Shown: positions 43,003-51,412 of the stretch, piece after piece
Layout of the letters: every line of letters begins with the position of its first letter
Numbering within the stretch: position 1 is the stretch's first letter
Assembly: GCF_001428605.1 (NCBI RefSeq)
Contig: NZ_LMID01000012.1
Coordinates: forward strand, 1 to 64,000
From: Sphingomonas sp. Root720
GTDB taxonomy: Bacteria; Pseudomonadota; Alphaproteobacteria; Sphingomonadales; Sphingomonadaceae
Direction of reading: 5' to 3'
Length of the DNA: 64,000 bases
Program-made: the position numbers and the translations under genes
The notes under the pieces: generated by a model
The model's database searches: none
The model's input: the letters and a program-made list of their open reading frames with translations, nothing else
Told to the model about the DNA's origin: nothing

Positions 43003-44088
43003 TCAGAGCGGCAATCGCGATGGCTGTCCCGATCCTAAAGCGATCCGGAGCGTCTTGCGTTGGCGCAACAGGCGGATCGGGCCCCAGTCATCGGGCGACA
43101 GCTTGCTGGCGTCGGCGAGGAGCGCGCGCAAACGCGTGAGCACGATCCGCGTCTCAAGCCGCGCCAGATGTGCGCCCAGGCAATGCGTCACCCCCGATCC
43201 AAAGCCCAGATGCGCGCCATCGCTGCGCATGGGGTCGAAGCGATCGGGATCTGCAAACCGCTCCGGATCGCGGTTGGCATCCGCCAGCATCAAATAGACG
43301 AGATCGCCGCGCGCAATGCCATGGTTACCGATCTCCATATCCTCGGTCGCGACCCGCCCGATACCGCGCACCGGCCCCTCGAACCGCAGCACCTCCTCAA
43401 TCACCGCCTCGACCGACAGCGCGCCGTCGCCAAGCTGCCCGGCCACATGCGGATGATCGATCAGCAGCCCGATCGAATTGGCGATGAGATCGCGGGTGGT
43501 GGCGCTGCCGGCGTAAAGCAGCATGGTGCCCCAATAGGCGACGAGCGCCGGCTCGATCCCCTCAGCAGCAGCTACCTGGCGGATCGCTTCGGCCATGGGC
43601 GTGGCGCGCGCCTGTGCAAGTCCGGCCCCGATCCAGCGTGAAACGGTTGCCTGGGCGAAGCGGGCATGCTGCCGCTCCGGCTCGGTCGAGCCGATGTCAT
43701 GGCCGCGCGTGATCGCTTCGAATAGGGGGCGCAACCGGCCATGGTCGCCAGCCGGAAGTCCAAGCAGTTCCGCCATCACCGCCACCGGCAGGGGAAAGGC
43801 GAGGTCCCCCACCACCTCCATGCCACCCCGAGCCTCAACCTCGCGCACGACCGTGTCGACGCGGGCTTCGATGAAGGTGGTCAGCGCCGCTATTTTTTCG
43901 GAGCGGAGTTGCTGCGCCAGACTCTGCCAGAGCGGACGCACGCGATGCGACCTTTCGCCGCTGGCAGCCTGTGCAACATGGGCCGCCGCCTCACCCACCG
44001 CGAGCGGCTTGTGGATCACCAACCGTGCGTCGTTCAGTGCGTCGCGGACGTCGCGATAGCGGGTCAGCAGAAGGGGCGGTCGGGTCAT
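43003..44088 (-). CDS. Cytochrome P450, short, I-helix acid missing
   Basis: 361 residues, about 40 shorter than usual at the N-terminus. The K-helix ExxR is E232-R235 and the heme loop FGSGVTHCLG has Cys303. The I-helix reads AGSATT (193-198) where the family norm is AGx(D/E)T(T/S), so the acid used for proton delivery is Ala. It is the last gene of a four-gene coupled operon and overlaps the methyltransferase stop by four bases. It probably oxidises or cross-links the RiPP product or another small molecule made here. Confidence 0.86.
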   Translation of the reverse strand: MTRPPLLLTRYRDVRDALNDARLVIHKPLAVGEAAAHVAQAASGERSHRVRPLWQSLAQQLRSEKIAALTTFIEARVDTVVREVEARGGMEVVGDLAFPLPVAVMAELLGLPAGDHGRLRPLFEAITRGHDIGSTEPERQHARFAQATVSRWIGAGLAQARATPMAEAIRQVAAAEGIEPALVAYWGTMLLYAGSATTRDLIANSIGLLIDHPHVAGQLGDGALSVEAVIEEVLRFEGPVRGIGRVATEDMEIGNHGIARGDLVYLMLADANRDPERFADPDRFDPMRSDGAHLGFGSGVTHCLGAHLARLETRIVLTRLRALLADASKLSPDDWGPIRLLRQRKTLRIALGSGQPSRLPL

Positions 44089-44876
44089 TCGGGCGTGCGG
44101 GCGTTCACGACCACATAGGACAGCACCGGCAATTCCTCTATCTCGCGAACGAAGCCGAGAAGCCGATTGAACGTGATCGCATCGATCCGCTGTTCCAGCA
44201 ACTCGCTCAGGGCCTTGCTCTTGTAATAAGCAACAAAGGCGCGCCAGCTGGTCTCGGTGATATCTTCAATGACGACATCCTCGAAGCCGCACGACTCCCA
44301 AAGCGCGCGATAGCTATCGAGGTCCGGATAGCATTCCTGCCCGGCCAGCACCTTCGGAAACGCCTTCGGCTCCTCGCGGAACACCATGTCGGCGACAACG
44401 ATCTCTCCGCCCGGCTTCAGCACGCGGCGCGACTCATTCAAAAACTCGCGCCGTCCCTTGAAGTGCAGCGCCGCCTCGACACTGGCGATCGCGTCGAACA
44501 TCGCGTCCGGAAAGCGCATCTGCTCCGCTGGCATCACATGAAAATGCGCTCCGGGTACCCGGATCCGACACTGCTCGATCTGATATTCGGAGACGTTGAT
44601 GCCGTGCACGCCCTCCACCGGGAAATGACGCGCCAGATATTCGGTCGTGCCGCCCAATCCGCAGCCGACGTCTAGTAGCGGCCCATCGCGTCGGCTGATC
44701 TTGCCGACGAGCAGCGCCATCATATTGTCGCACGCCTCCGGGAAGTCGGTCGTCCCGGGAAGGAACAGGCCCAGATTGGCATATCCCGAGTCCGCCCGTT
44801 CCCCGACATAGAGCGAGCCATCCCGAAAAAAGCGGTCATAGGACCCGGTCAGGGTCTGCTGATATTCGGTCGGCAT
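44085..44876 (-). CDS. SAM-dependent methyltransferase (class I)
   Basis: 263 residues. Motif I is LLDVGCGLGGTT (67-78), followed by a GINVSEYQIEQC segment and LKPGGEIVVADMVF, as in small-molecule O/C-methyltransferases related to RebM and the tocopherol enzymes. ATG 44876 overlaps the upstream P450 stop and the end overlaps the next P450 start, so translation is coupled on both sides. The methyl acceptor is unknown; a hydroxyl introduced by the neighbouring oxygenases is one option. Confidence 0.84.
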   Translation of the reverse strand: MPTEYQQTLTGSYDRFFRDGSLYVGERADSGYANLGLFLPGTTDFPEACDNMMALLVGKISRRDGPLLDVGCGLGGTTEYLARHFPVEGVHGINVSEYQIEQCRIRVPGAHFHVMPAEQMRFPDAMFDAIASVEAALHFKGRREFLNESRRVLKPGGEIVVADMVFREEPKAFPKVLAGQECYPDLDSYRALWESCGFEDVVIEDITETSWRAFVAYYKSKALSELLEQRIDAITFNRLLGFVREIEELPVLSYVVVNARTPE

Positions 44877-45970
44877 CAAGATACTCCGTGGGTCGTAAAC
44901 GGAATGGATCGCGCTTCGTGCAGCAGCCAGGATTCGCGCCATTGGATGGGACCGGACAGGCGCATCCCTGCGGCCAGCTTCTGCATGGGATCGAGCAGCG
45001 CCCCGATCTCGAGCCGCGCCAGCGCCGCGCCGAGACAATGATAGCGCCCCAGTCCGAAGGTCAGCGACGGCGCCGGCGCTTCTCCTTCGGAGGCCCGATG
45101 CGCCGAGCCGACCAGGAGATAAGCCTTTTGACCCGGCCGGATTACGGCCTCACCCAGCCGCAACTCCGCGAGGGCTACTCGCTTGAGCGCGAGCAACGGC
45201 GTGTCGAGCCGCAACAGTTCTTCGACCCCTGGAATTTCGCCCGAGCCATGGGGCGCCTCTGCCGCCTCTATCAGCCGTGCCAGAATATTGGCGATGCAGG
45301 CGGCGGTAGTAGTGGTGCCGGCGGAGAACAGCTTGCTGCACGTATCGACCATGCTGGCCTGCGGCAGGTCGAACTCCGCCTGCGTGGTACGCAGCAACGC
45401 CATCAGCTCGGTCGCCGGCGCGCCGCGCCAATGCTTCTGGAAGTACAGGGCAAGCACCCGCGACGCCGGAGCTGCGAGGGCCGGACGTCCGTCCCATTCG
45501 AGATCGAAGCCCTGTATCAGTCCCTCGGAGACCTTCTGAAGCGCGGGCAGGTCGGATGCGGGGATACCGAGCAGCGATGCCATCACCCGCGTCGGAAGAG
45601 CCTGGGCGAGAAGGGGAACGAGATCGCCTTCCGCATGCGCCGCGACTGTCGCCAGACAGTCGTCGAGCGCGGTCGACACGGTCTGCGCGAGCAACGGACC
45701 GGAGGATGCGAACCACCCGCGCAGCCGCCGCACCACCGTCGCACGGAACGGATCGGAGCGATCTGCGAAGGACGTGCCCTGCGTGATGCCGAGGCGATCG
45801 TCGCGCAGCAGGGCCGCGATGTCCGCACGCGCCGAAAAGAACCAGGCATCGCGTTCCGGGGCATGATAGCGGGGCGCCACATCCCGCAGGCGGGCAAGGT
45901 CGGGAAAGGGATCGCGTGCGTAGTCGGCACCGGGCGCGCCCGGACCGAATGGCAGGGCCGGGGCGCTCAT
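44876..45970 (-). CDS. Cytochrome P450, short, I-helix acid missing
   Basis: 364 residues. K-helix ExxR at E251-R254, heme loop FGLGRYHCLG with Cys312, but the I-helix reads AGTTTT (217-222), again without the acidic residue. The segment before the heme loop is shortened, lacking most of the usual RDP...F.P..FD stretch. It overlaps the carbamoyltransferase stop and the methyltransferase start by four and one bases. It is a distinct enzyme from the P450 two genes downstream, not a recent duplicate. Confidence 0.86.
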   Translation of the reverse strand: MSAPALPFGPGAPGADYARDPFPDLARLRDVAPRYHAPERDAWFFSARADIAALLRDDRLGITQGTSFADRSDPFRATVVRRLRGWFASSGPLLAQTVSTALDDCLATVAAHAEGDLVPLLAQALPTRVMASLLGIPASDLPALQKVSEGLIQGFDLEWDGRPALAAPASRVLALYFQKHWRGAPATELMALLRTTQAEFDLPQASMVDTCSKLFSAGTTTTAACIANILARLIEAAEAPHGSGEIPGVEELLRLDTPLLALKRVALAELRLGEAVIRPGQKAYLLVGSAHRASEGEAPAPSLTFGLGRYHCLGAALARLEIGALLDPMQKLAAGMRLSGPIQWRESWLLHEARSIPFTTHGVS

Positions 45971-47667
45971 GGCTGTTTCCGCACCAGGTAAGGACCGACC
46001 ACCAGCGCGTGCAGCCCGGTGTCGCGAAACAGCTCGGCCGCCTCAACCGGGGTCTCGACGATAGGCTGCCCCCGGCGGTTGAGCGACGTGTTGAGCAGCA
46101 TGCCGATGCCGCTACGCGCCTTGAACGCCGTGAGCAGGGCGTGGAATGTCTCGTCCGTTTCCCGGCGCACCGTCTGCACCCGCGCCGTGCCATCGACATG
46201 CACGACCGCGCCGATGCGGCTGCGCCACGCCTCCCGCACCGGTACGACGAACAGCATGTAGGGGCTGTCGCGATCCAGCTCGAAATAGGTCGCCGCGTCC
46301 TCGGCCAGCACGGCCGGCGCGAAAGGACGGAAGTCCTCGCGAAACTTCACCTGGGCATTGATGTAATCGCGCAGCTCGGCACGGCGGGGATCGGCCAGGA
46401 TGCTGCGATGACCCAAGGCGCGGGGACCGAATTCGGCACCGCCGCGGTGCCATGCCACCGTCCTGCCCTCGGCGAGCAGTTCGGCCATTGCCTCTATAGG
46501 GTCGGCGGGCCGCGTGATGATCAGGTCGTCGCCGGCCACCTGCAAAGCGCGCTCGATCTGCATGGTATCGCCGTCGTAGCTGCGCCCGAGGAACGGGGAG
46601 CCGTCATGGCGCGCCGGCTCGCCCGTCAGGATGCCATGCCAGCCATGATAGGCGCAGCCGAGCGCCAATCCGGAATCGTCCGCGGCGGGCGGCACGAACA
46701 TCTGTTCGAACGGGGTTTCCTGGAGGATCCGCGTGTTGGCGACAGCATTGAGCGCCACCCCGCCCGCAAAGCACAGATTGGGGCTGGGATGCAGAGCGTG
46801 GCGCGCACGCGCCAGCTCGACCAGAGCGCGCTCGACCTCGCCCTGCACCATGTGCGCGACATCGGCGAAATATTGGAATCGCGCCTTGAAGTCCGCCGCC
46901 GAATGCATCCGCGCGCGGAAATCCTGCATCCAGCCATAATCGACGAACAGCCGTCCGTCGCGAATGTCGAAGATGCGGTGGCGAAAGCCACCAGGCTGTC
47001 CATAGGGCGCCAATCCCATCAGCTTGCCGAGGTCACTGGTGCTTCCCAGGACGTAGCGGCTGGCCCCGGCATAGACGCCGCCGATCGAATGGCGCGTGGT
47101 GTCGGGGTGCATCGGATAGTCGCACTGAAAGCGGCCGAGCGGCGAAAAATCCTTGAAGACCGACTGAATCCCGGTGCCGGAGGCGGCGTAATAGCTGTCC
47201 TTTTCGAACCAGAGCGCCGCCATTTCGCCTTCGGGCCGTTCGGGCAGGATCGCGCCATCGAGATCCATGCAATCCTCGAACGCGTTGCCGCATCCGTCAA
47301 CTGTCAGAACCGCCGCCGTGTCGAACGGGCTCAGGTAGAAGGCGCTGCACGCGTGGGCGAGATGGTGGGAGATCGTTTCCACCGGCACCCCTTCCGGGAT
47401 CGTCCGCGCGCCGCGATACCAGTGATTGCCATAGGCGAAGCTGCCGAAATTGGCGTTCTGCACGACCAGCGCGATCTCGTCCCAGCCGATGCCGGCTGCG
47501 TTCAGGCAATAGGCGATCGCAAGAGCATCGTTGCCGCCGTCATTCTTGACCTTGGTCAGCCGCTCCTTCTCGATCGCAACCGCGACGCGTCCATCCTTCA
47601 GCAGGCAGGCGGCACCGTTGTGCGACAAACCAAGCCCCAGGACATAAACGGATTTGGACGATGCCAT
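45967..47667 (-). CDS. NodU/CmcH (TobZ-type) carbamoyltransferase
   Basis: 566 residues, full length for the family. The N-terminal YrdC/Kae1-like ATPase part has GLSHNGAACLLKDG, SHHLAHACSAFYLSPFDTA and TVDGCGNAFED; the C-terminal part has GGAEFGPRALGHRSILADPR, the carbamoyl-adenylate site signature. Such enzymes move carbamoyl phosphate-derived carbamoyl to a hydroxyl of antibiotics or Nod factors. It heads the leftward operon, divergent from the RiPP genes. Its acceptor could be a hydroxyl made by the JmjC-type oxygenase or the P450s (inference). Confidence 0.9.
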   Translation of the reverse strand: MASSKSVYVLGLGLSHNGAACLLKDGRVAVAIEKERLTKVKNDGGNDALAIAYCLNAAGIGWDEIALVVQNANFGSFAYGNHWYRGARTIPEGVPVETISHHLAHACSAFYLSPFDTAAVLTVDGCGNAFEDCMDLDGAILPERPEGEMAALWFEKDSYYAASGTGIQSVFKDFSPLGRFQCDYPMHPDTTRHSIGGVYAGASRYVLGSTSDLGKLMGLAPYGQPGGFRHRIFDIRDGRLFVDYGWMQDFRARMHSAADFKARFQYFADVAHMVQGEVERALVELARARHALHPSPNLCFAGGVALNAVANTRILQETPFEQMFVPPAADDSGLALGCAYHGWHGILTGEPARHDGSPFLGRSYDGDTMQIERALQVAGDDLIITRPADPIEAMAELLAEGRTVAWHRGGAEFGPRALGHRSILADPRRAELRDYINAQVKFREDFRPFAPAVLAEDAATYFELDRDSPYMLFVVPVREAWRSRIGAVVHVDGTARVQTVRRETDETFHALLTAFKARSGIGMLLNTSLNRRGQPIVETPVEAAELFRDTGLHALVVGPYLVRKQP

Positions 47668-47798
47668 TTAGGGTTTGCGCTCCGACAGGTGAGCTGGTGC
47701 ACTAGGATATTCCGCAATAGCCCGCAAAGCGTTTGCCCGCCATTGACGTGTCTGCAGCTCCGCTGGCCTTGGGGTGGCATTCGCGTTAGGTGGACGGG
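47668..47798. promoter_or_regulatory. Divergent promoter region of the RiPP locus
   Basis: These 131 bp separate the carbamoyltransferase and the JmjC-type gene, so both operons must start here or very near. A TTGACG hexamer at 47745-47750 could be a rightward -35 element; no convincing -10 or operator palindrome was seen. Neither the TetR-type nor the LysR-type box of the catabolic region occurs here. Confidence 0.4.
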
Positions 47799-48929
47799 AT
47801 GGAGCCCAGCGCAGCCCTCCTGGAATTCTTTCGCCCGATCGACCCTGCCGATATCGCCGAGGCCGCGAGGCAGGAACGCCGCCTGCATCGCCAAACCGGG
47901 CGCACCGAGGCCTTTTCGCGATTGTTGCCGTGGGAAACGCTCGGCACCCTGATCACCGCGGAGGCGCTGCGGGCGGGCCAGGTAACCATCGCCCGCCAGG
48001 GCCGCCCCCTGCCCATCGAGATGGTCAGCGCCGGTACCGGCGGGCTGGCCCCCGATGCGATTCAGGCACTGTGCGCTCAGGGGGCCAGCCTGGTGTTCAA
48101 CGGTGTGGAGCGGCAGGTGCCCGCCATCGCCGCGATGAATGCAATGGTCGAGCGCTATCTGCGCTGCAACACGCACAGCAATGCCTATGCCAGCTTCAAC
48201 CGCGAAAGTGCCTTCAAGGCGCATTTCGACGGGCACAATGTGCTTATCCTGCAGTTGCAGGGGCGCAAGCGATGGTGGTGCTATGGGCAGGCGGAACGCT
48301 ACCCGGTGGTGGGCCGGACCTTTGCCGGACCGGAGGCGTTGCCGCCAGCGGAATGGGAGGGCGTGCTGGAACCGGGCGACCTGCTGTACCTGCCGCGCGG
48401 CGATGTCCACCGCGCGCAGGTGGAAGGACCGAATTCGCTCCACCTGACCGTGAGCATGAGTCCGCCGACGGGCGCCGATATGCTGGCATGGCTGGGACGT
48501 GCGCTGTCGAACGAGGATATCGGGCGGCAATATCTGCCCGTAATTGGCGACCGGCAGGAACGCGGCGCGCATCAGGCCGCGCTTCGGGCCGCCTTCCACC
48601 GGCTGGTCGACACCCTGGACATCGACAGCTTCCTGGTCGAAGCCGATCGCGAACGCGCGGCTTTCCGCCCCTTCTCGCTCGGGCTCGGCCAGGCCATCGC
48701 GCCCGACATGATCGTGCAGCCCGCCCTTCGGCGCAGGGTCCCGCTAACGCCGGGGGACGGTCCGCATGGCGCGCTTCCCGAGCCGGAACGCGCGGTGCTC
48801 GCGCTGCTGCTCGTCGAGGACTCGCTCACCGTGCGGCGGATCGCCGAAGCGTTGCCGGCGTTCGACGTTCCAGCCGCGCTCGAAGCCCTGGCGCGCAAAG
48901 CCTTGGTGTTTCTTTTCGCTGAAAGCTGA
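47799..48929 (+). CDS. JmjC/Cupin_4-type Fe(II)/2-oxoglutarate oxygenase
   Basis: 376 residues. The facial triad is visible: His142 and Asp144 in FKAHFDGHNVLILQLQGRKRWW, and His204 in LLYLPRGDVHRA. The family includes ribosomal and peptide hydroxylases. C-terminal of the barrel lies a winged-helix-like tail (LLLVEDSLTVRRIAEALPAF), as in the RoxA/MINA group. ATG 47799 is taken; GTG 47790 is in frame. It is first in the RiPP operon, 86 bp before the precursor, so peptide hydroxylation is likely. Confidence 0.83.
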   Translation: MEPSAALLEFFRPIDPADIAEAARQERRLHRQTGRTEAFSRLLPWETLGTLITAEALRAGQVTIARQGRPLPIEMVSAGTGGLAPDAIQALCAQGASLVFNGVERQVPAIAAMNAMVERYLRCNTHSNAYASFNRESAFKAHFDGHNVLILQLQGRKRWWCYGQAERYPVVGRTFAGPEALPPAEWEGVLEPGDLLYLPRGDVHRAQVEGPNSLHLTVSMSPPTGADMLAWLGRALSNEDIGRQYLPVIGDRQERGAHQAALRAAFHRLVDTLDIDSFLVEADRERAAFRPFSLGLGQAIAPDMIVQPALRRRVPLTPGDGPHGALPEPERAVLALLLVEDSLTVRRIAEALPAFDVPAALEALARKALVFLFAES

Positions 48930-49015
48930 AGGCGTTGAGCCCGCCGCGGTTGTCTTGGTCGCGTGGCGGTGCTAAGCGATGCCGCGCAAGGAACAGGGCC
49001 TTGGGAGGACATATC

Positions 49016-49162
49016 ATGGACAATCTAATCAATAATGACCGTGAGCCTTCCGAGGATTCGCGGCTCGTCTATGTGAAGCCCGAGCTGATCGACGCGGGCA
49101 AGATTGCCGACGTGACGCTCAGCAACGGCAACGACAGCGGCAGCGACGGCGGATATTCCTGA
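49016..49162 (+). CDS. Lasso-type RiPP precursor peptide (48 residues)
   Basis: GGGAGG seven bases ahead of the ATG supports the start. Residues 19-34, YVKPELIDAGKIADVT, match the lasso leader motif YxxPxLxxxGxxxxxT exactly (Y19, P22, L24, G28, T34). With the conserved Thr at position -2, the core would be SNGNDSGSDGGYS, 13 residues. Ser1 and an Asp at 5 or 9 could form the isopeptide, and the C-terminal Ser would suit the HprK-like kinase in the operon. A tail of four residues after Asp9 is very short for a threaded lasso, so the product may be a non-threaded ring. Confidence 0.85.
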   Translation: MDNLINNDREPSEDSRLVYVKPELIDAGKIADVTLSNGNDSGSDGGYS

Positions 49163-49310
49163 GGCGTTCCACTCTCGATATGCGGTGGGGCACATCGAGG
49201 GACGACTCGCAAGTCGCATCATCCCTCCGAGGCAATGACGTGCTGCGTTGCCTGACGGTCCGATCCCCCGCTCAGCCCATCCCTAATTCAGCCATTCACA
49301 AGGATCTTCC
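49163..49310 (+). promoter_or_regulatory. Intercistronic hairpins after the precursor gene
   Basis: Two small stem-loops lie between the precursor and the PqqD-type gene: CGACT-CGCA-AGTCG at 49203-49216, and AGGCAA/TTGCCT arms around a 12-base loop at 49230-49253. Neither has a T run, so partial read-through or mRNA stabilisation that keeps precursor levels above the enzymes is likelier than full termination. Confidence 0.4.
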
Positions 49311-49601
49311 ATGTTCGTGAGAAGCCAGAGCGCGCTCTGGACGGAGTTGGACGGCCAGTTCATGCTCATGAACATCGAGGATGGCTCCTATTACGAGATC
49401 GCCGGCATTGGCGGCGTCATCTGGCACATGCTCGAGACACCACGCTCGGAGTCCGAGATCGTCGATGCGGTCATCGCTGCCTATCGGGTCGAGCGGGACC
49501 AATGCATCCTCGACGTGCGGGCCTTCCTCGAGAAGCTCGTGGCGTCGCATGTCGTGATCGAGCAGGCAGAGACTGCCGGCGCCGCGCATCCATCGGAATG
49601 A
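49311..49601 (+). CDS. PqqD-type RiPP recognition protein (lasso B1-like)
   Basis: 96 residues: a beta-strand opening WTELDGQFMLMNIEDGSYYEIAGIGGVIWHMLE followed by helices, as in PqqD/RRE domains that bind RiPP leaders through a beta-strand and helix 3. In lasso systems this is the B1 protein, which presents the leader's Y-P-L-G residues. It overlaps the cyclase gene by four bases (ATGA). It is a stand-alone RRE, not fused to a protease. Confidence 0.88.
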   Translation: MFVRSQSALWTELDGQFMLMNIEDGSYYEIAGIGGVIWHMLETPRSESEIVDAVIAAYRVERDQCILDVRAFLEKLVASHVVIEQAETAGAAHPSE

Positions 49602-51412
49602 GCTTCATCGCAGGGATCGTCAGGCACGATGCCCTGACCATCCCGGACGAATGGATTGCGGCGCTTGCAGCGTCTTCCGGACGGACACTACAGACCCAGC
49701 GCGTCGGCGCTGACGCTGTCTTTCTCGGCAATGACGATCGCGTGACGCACTGCGATAGCACGCTTTTGCTGTGCGATGGCCATATCGATACGCGCGATGG
49801 CGTCAGGGCCACAGACCCGCTGCCGCAGGATATCGCCGCGAGCGCATGGGGCGGGGACTTTACGCTCGCCAGCTGGTCACGCGAGGCGCGCCGCCTAGTC
49901 CTGCGTCGTTCGCATCTGGGAAGCTGCTCGCTTTTCTACGCGGCGCAGGACGGCCTCTTCGCCTTCGCATCGACCCTGCCCGCACTGCTGGCCCTGCCCT
50001 GGATGCCGCGCGCCCTCGACGAGGGAGCGATTTGCCGCACGCTCTGCTTCGACGGCACCGGTCCCGCGAACGAAACCTATCATGCTTCAGTCCGACGCCT
50101 GCCCGGTGGGCATAGCCTGACGCTGGAGCAGGGAACGCTATCGCTCGCCCCCCTGCCCGCGCCCTGGGAGGAGGTCGCGCCATGTTCGCCCGGGAAAGCT
50201 GATGCCGCCGAGGCCTTGCGCTCGCTGCTGGTCGACGTGGTGGATTCGCACCTGACCAAGGGAAGGACGATCGCAGTGCATCTCAGCGGCGGGCTGGACT
50301 CGACAGCCATCGCCTGTATCGCTGCCAGGCGGCTGAAGCAGCAGGGACGCCGCCTCCTGGCCCTATGCTCGGTCCTCCCTACGGGCCATGTCGGCCCCGA
50401 GTCGGACGAGCGGCGATTCATCGAGGCTGTGCTGGAGCAGGAAGACAATATCGATCCCGTCTGGGTCGTCCTTCCAGAACAGGCGGACCCCTTCGGTGCG
50501 CTTCCCCGCTGGTTCGATCATCTGGGCGAACCCCATCACAGCACCGTCACCCATGCCGAGGACATACTCGGCAGGACCGGGCAGGCGCATGGAGCCGACA
50601 TCGTCCTGAGCGGCTTTGGTGGCGATTTTTTCATCTCCGCCGTCGGCGTGCCGACTCCGGAACTGCACCTGCGGCGCGGACGGTTCGGCAAGGCCCTGAG
50701 CGAATTGCGCCGGATGCGGCGGATGCACGGTACCGGATGGTGGCGCCTGTTGCGCAATCATGTCGCGCGGCCCTTGGCAGGCTGGTGCTTCCGCCTGTGG
50801 CCCGCTCCGGCGAAGGACGGAGACTGCGCCGCGCCGGCGCTCATCCGCCGGGTCGTCGCGCGCGAAGGGCGGCGGCCGAAGTCGTCGATAACGCGGAAGC
50901 TCCGCAAGCTTCCGCATGATGAAATGGATTTCATCCTGGAACCGGGGCATCTCGAACGCCTGTTACCCGGCATGCGTCGAATCTTTGCCGAGGCCTTCGG
51001 CCAGGATCTGCGCTTTCCGCTGCTCGACACCCGGCTGATCGCCCTTGTCCGCGCGCTTCCCGAAGAAGAGCTGCATCGGGACGGGCAACCGCGCAGCTTG
51101 ATGCGCCGCGCTACGGCCGGTATCCTGCCCGAGATGGTGCGCCTGCGGCCCGACAAGGGACCGGCCTTCGACCCCGCGCTCGCGGCTCATTGCGCCGCTG
51201 CGCGGCCGGCCTTGCGCCACTGGGCGGAGACCGCGGCGTCGCCACGATGTTGGGATTATGTCGATCGCACGCGTTTCCTCGGCGCGCTCGACCGGATTGT
51301 CCCCACCGACCGCCACGGGTGGCAGCGCCAAATGTTCTCCATGGTCCTGGTCGGCGGGCGCTTTGCAAAGTTCATCGACTGGTATGACCGCCAGCAGGGC
51401 CTTCACCGATGA
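49598..51412 (+). CDS. Asparagine-synthetase-like lasso cyclase (C protein)
   Basis: 604 residues. The N-terminal glutaminase-like domain begins MSFIAGIVRH, so the nucleophilic Cys2 of true asparagine synthetase is missing, as in lasso cyclases. The synthetase domain has the PP-loop SGGLDS at 230-235 and SGFGGDFF at 338-345. Such proteins adenylate an Asp/Glu side chain of the core and join it to the N-terminal amine. Start and stop both overlap neighbours by four bases, so the B1-C-kinase-cyclase set is translated as one unit. Confidence 0.88.
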   Translation: MSFIAGIVRHDALTIPDEWIAALAASSGRTLQTQRVGADAVFLGNDDRVTHCDSTLLLCDGHIDTRDGVRATDPLPQDIAASAWGGDFTLASWSREARRLVLRRSHLGSCSLFYAAQDGLFAFASTLPALLALPWMPRALDEGAICRTLCFDGTGPANETYHASVRRLPGGHSLTLEQGTLSLAPLPAPWEEVAPCSPGKADAAEALRSLLVDVVDSHLTKGRTIAVHLSGGLDSTAIACIAARRLKQQGRRLLALCSVLPTGHVGPESDERRFIEAVLEQEDNIDPVWVVLPEQADPFGALPRWFDHLGEPHHSTVTHAEDILGRTGQAHGADIVLSGFGGDFFISAVGVPTPELHLRRGRFGKALSELRRMRRMHGTGWWRLLRNHVARPLAGWCFRLWPAPAKDGDCAAPALIRRVVAREGRRPKSSITRKLRKLPHDEMDFILEPGHLERLLPGMRRIFAEAFGQDLRFPLLDTRLIALVRALPEEELHRDGQPRSLMRRATAGILPEMVRLRPDKGPAFDPALAAHCAAARPALRHWAETAASPRCWDYVDRTRFLGALDRIVPTDRHGWQRQMFSMVLVGGRFAKFIDWYDRQQGLHR

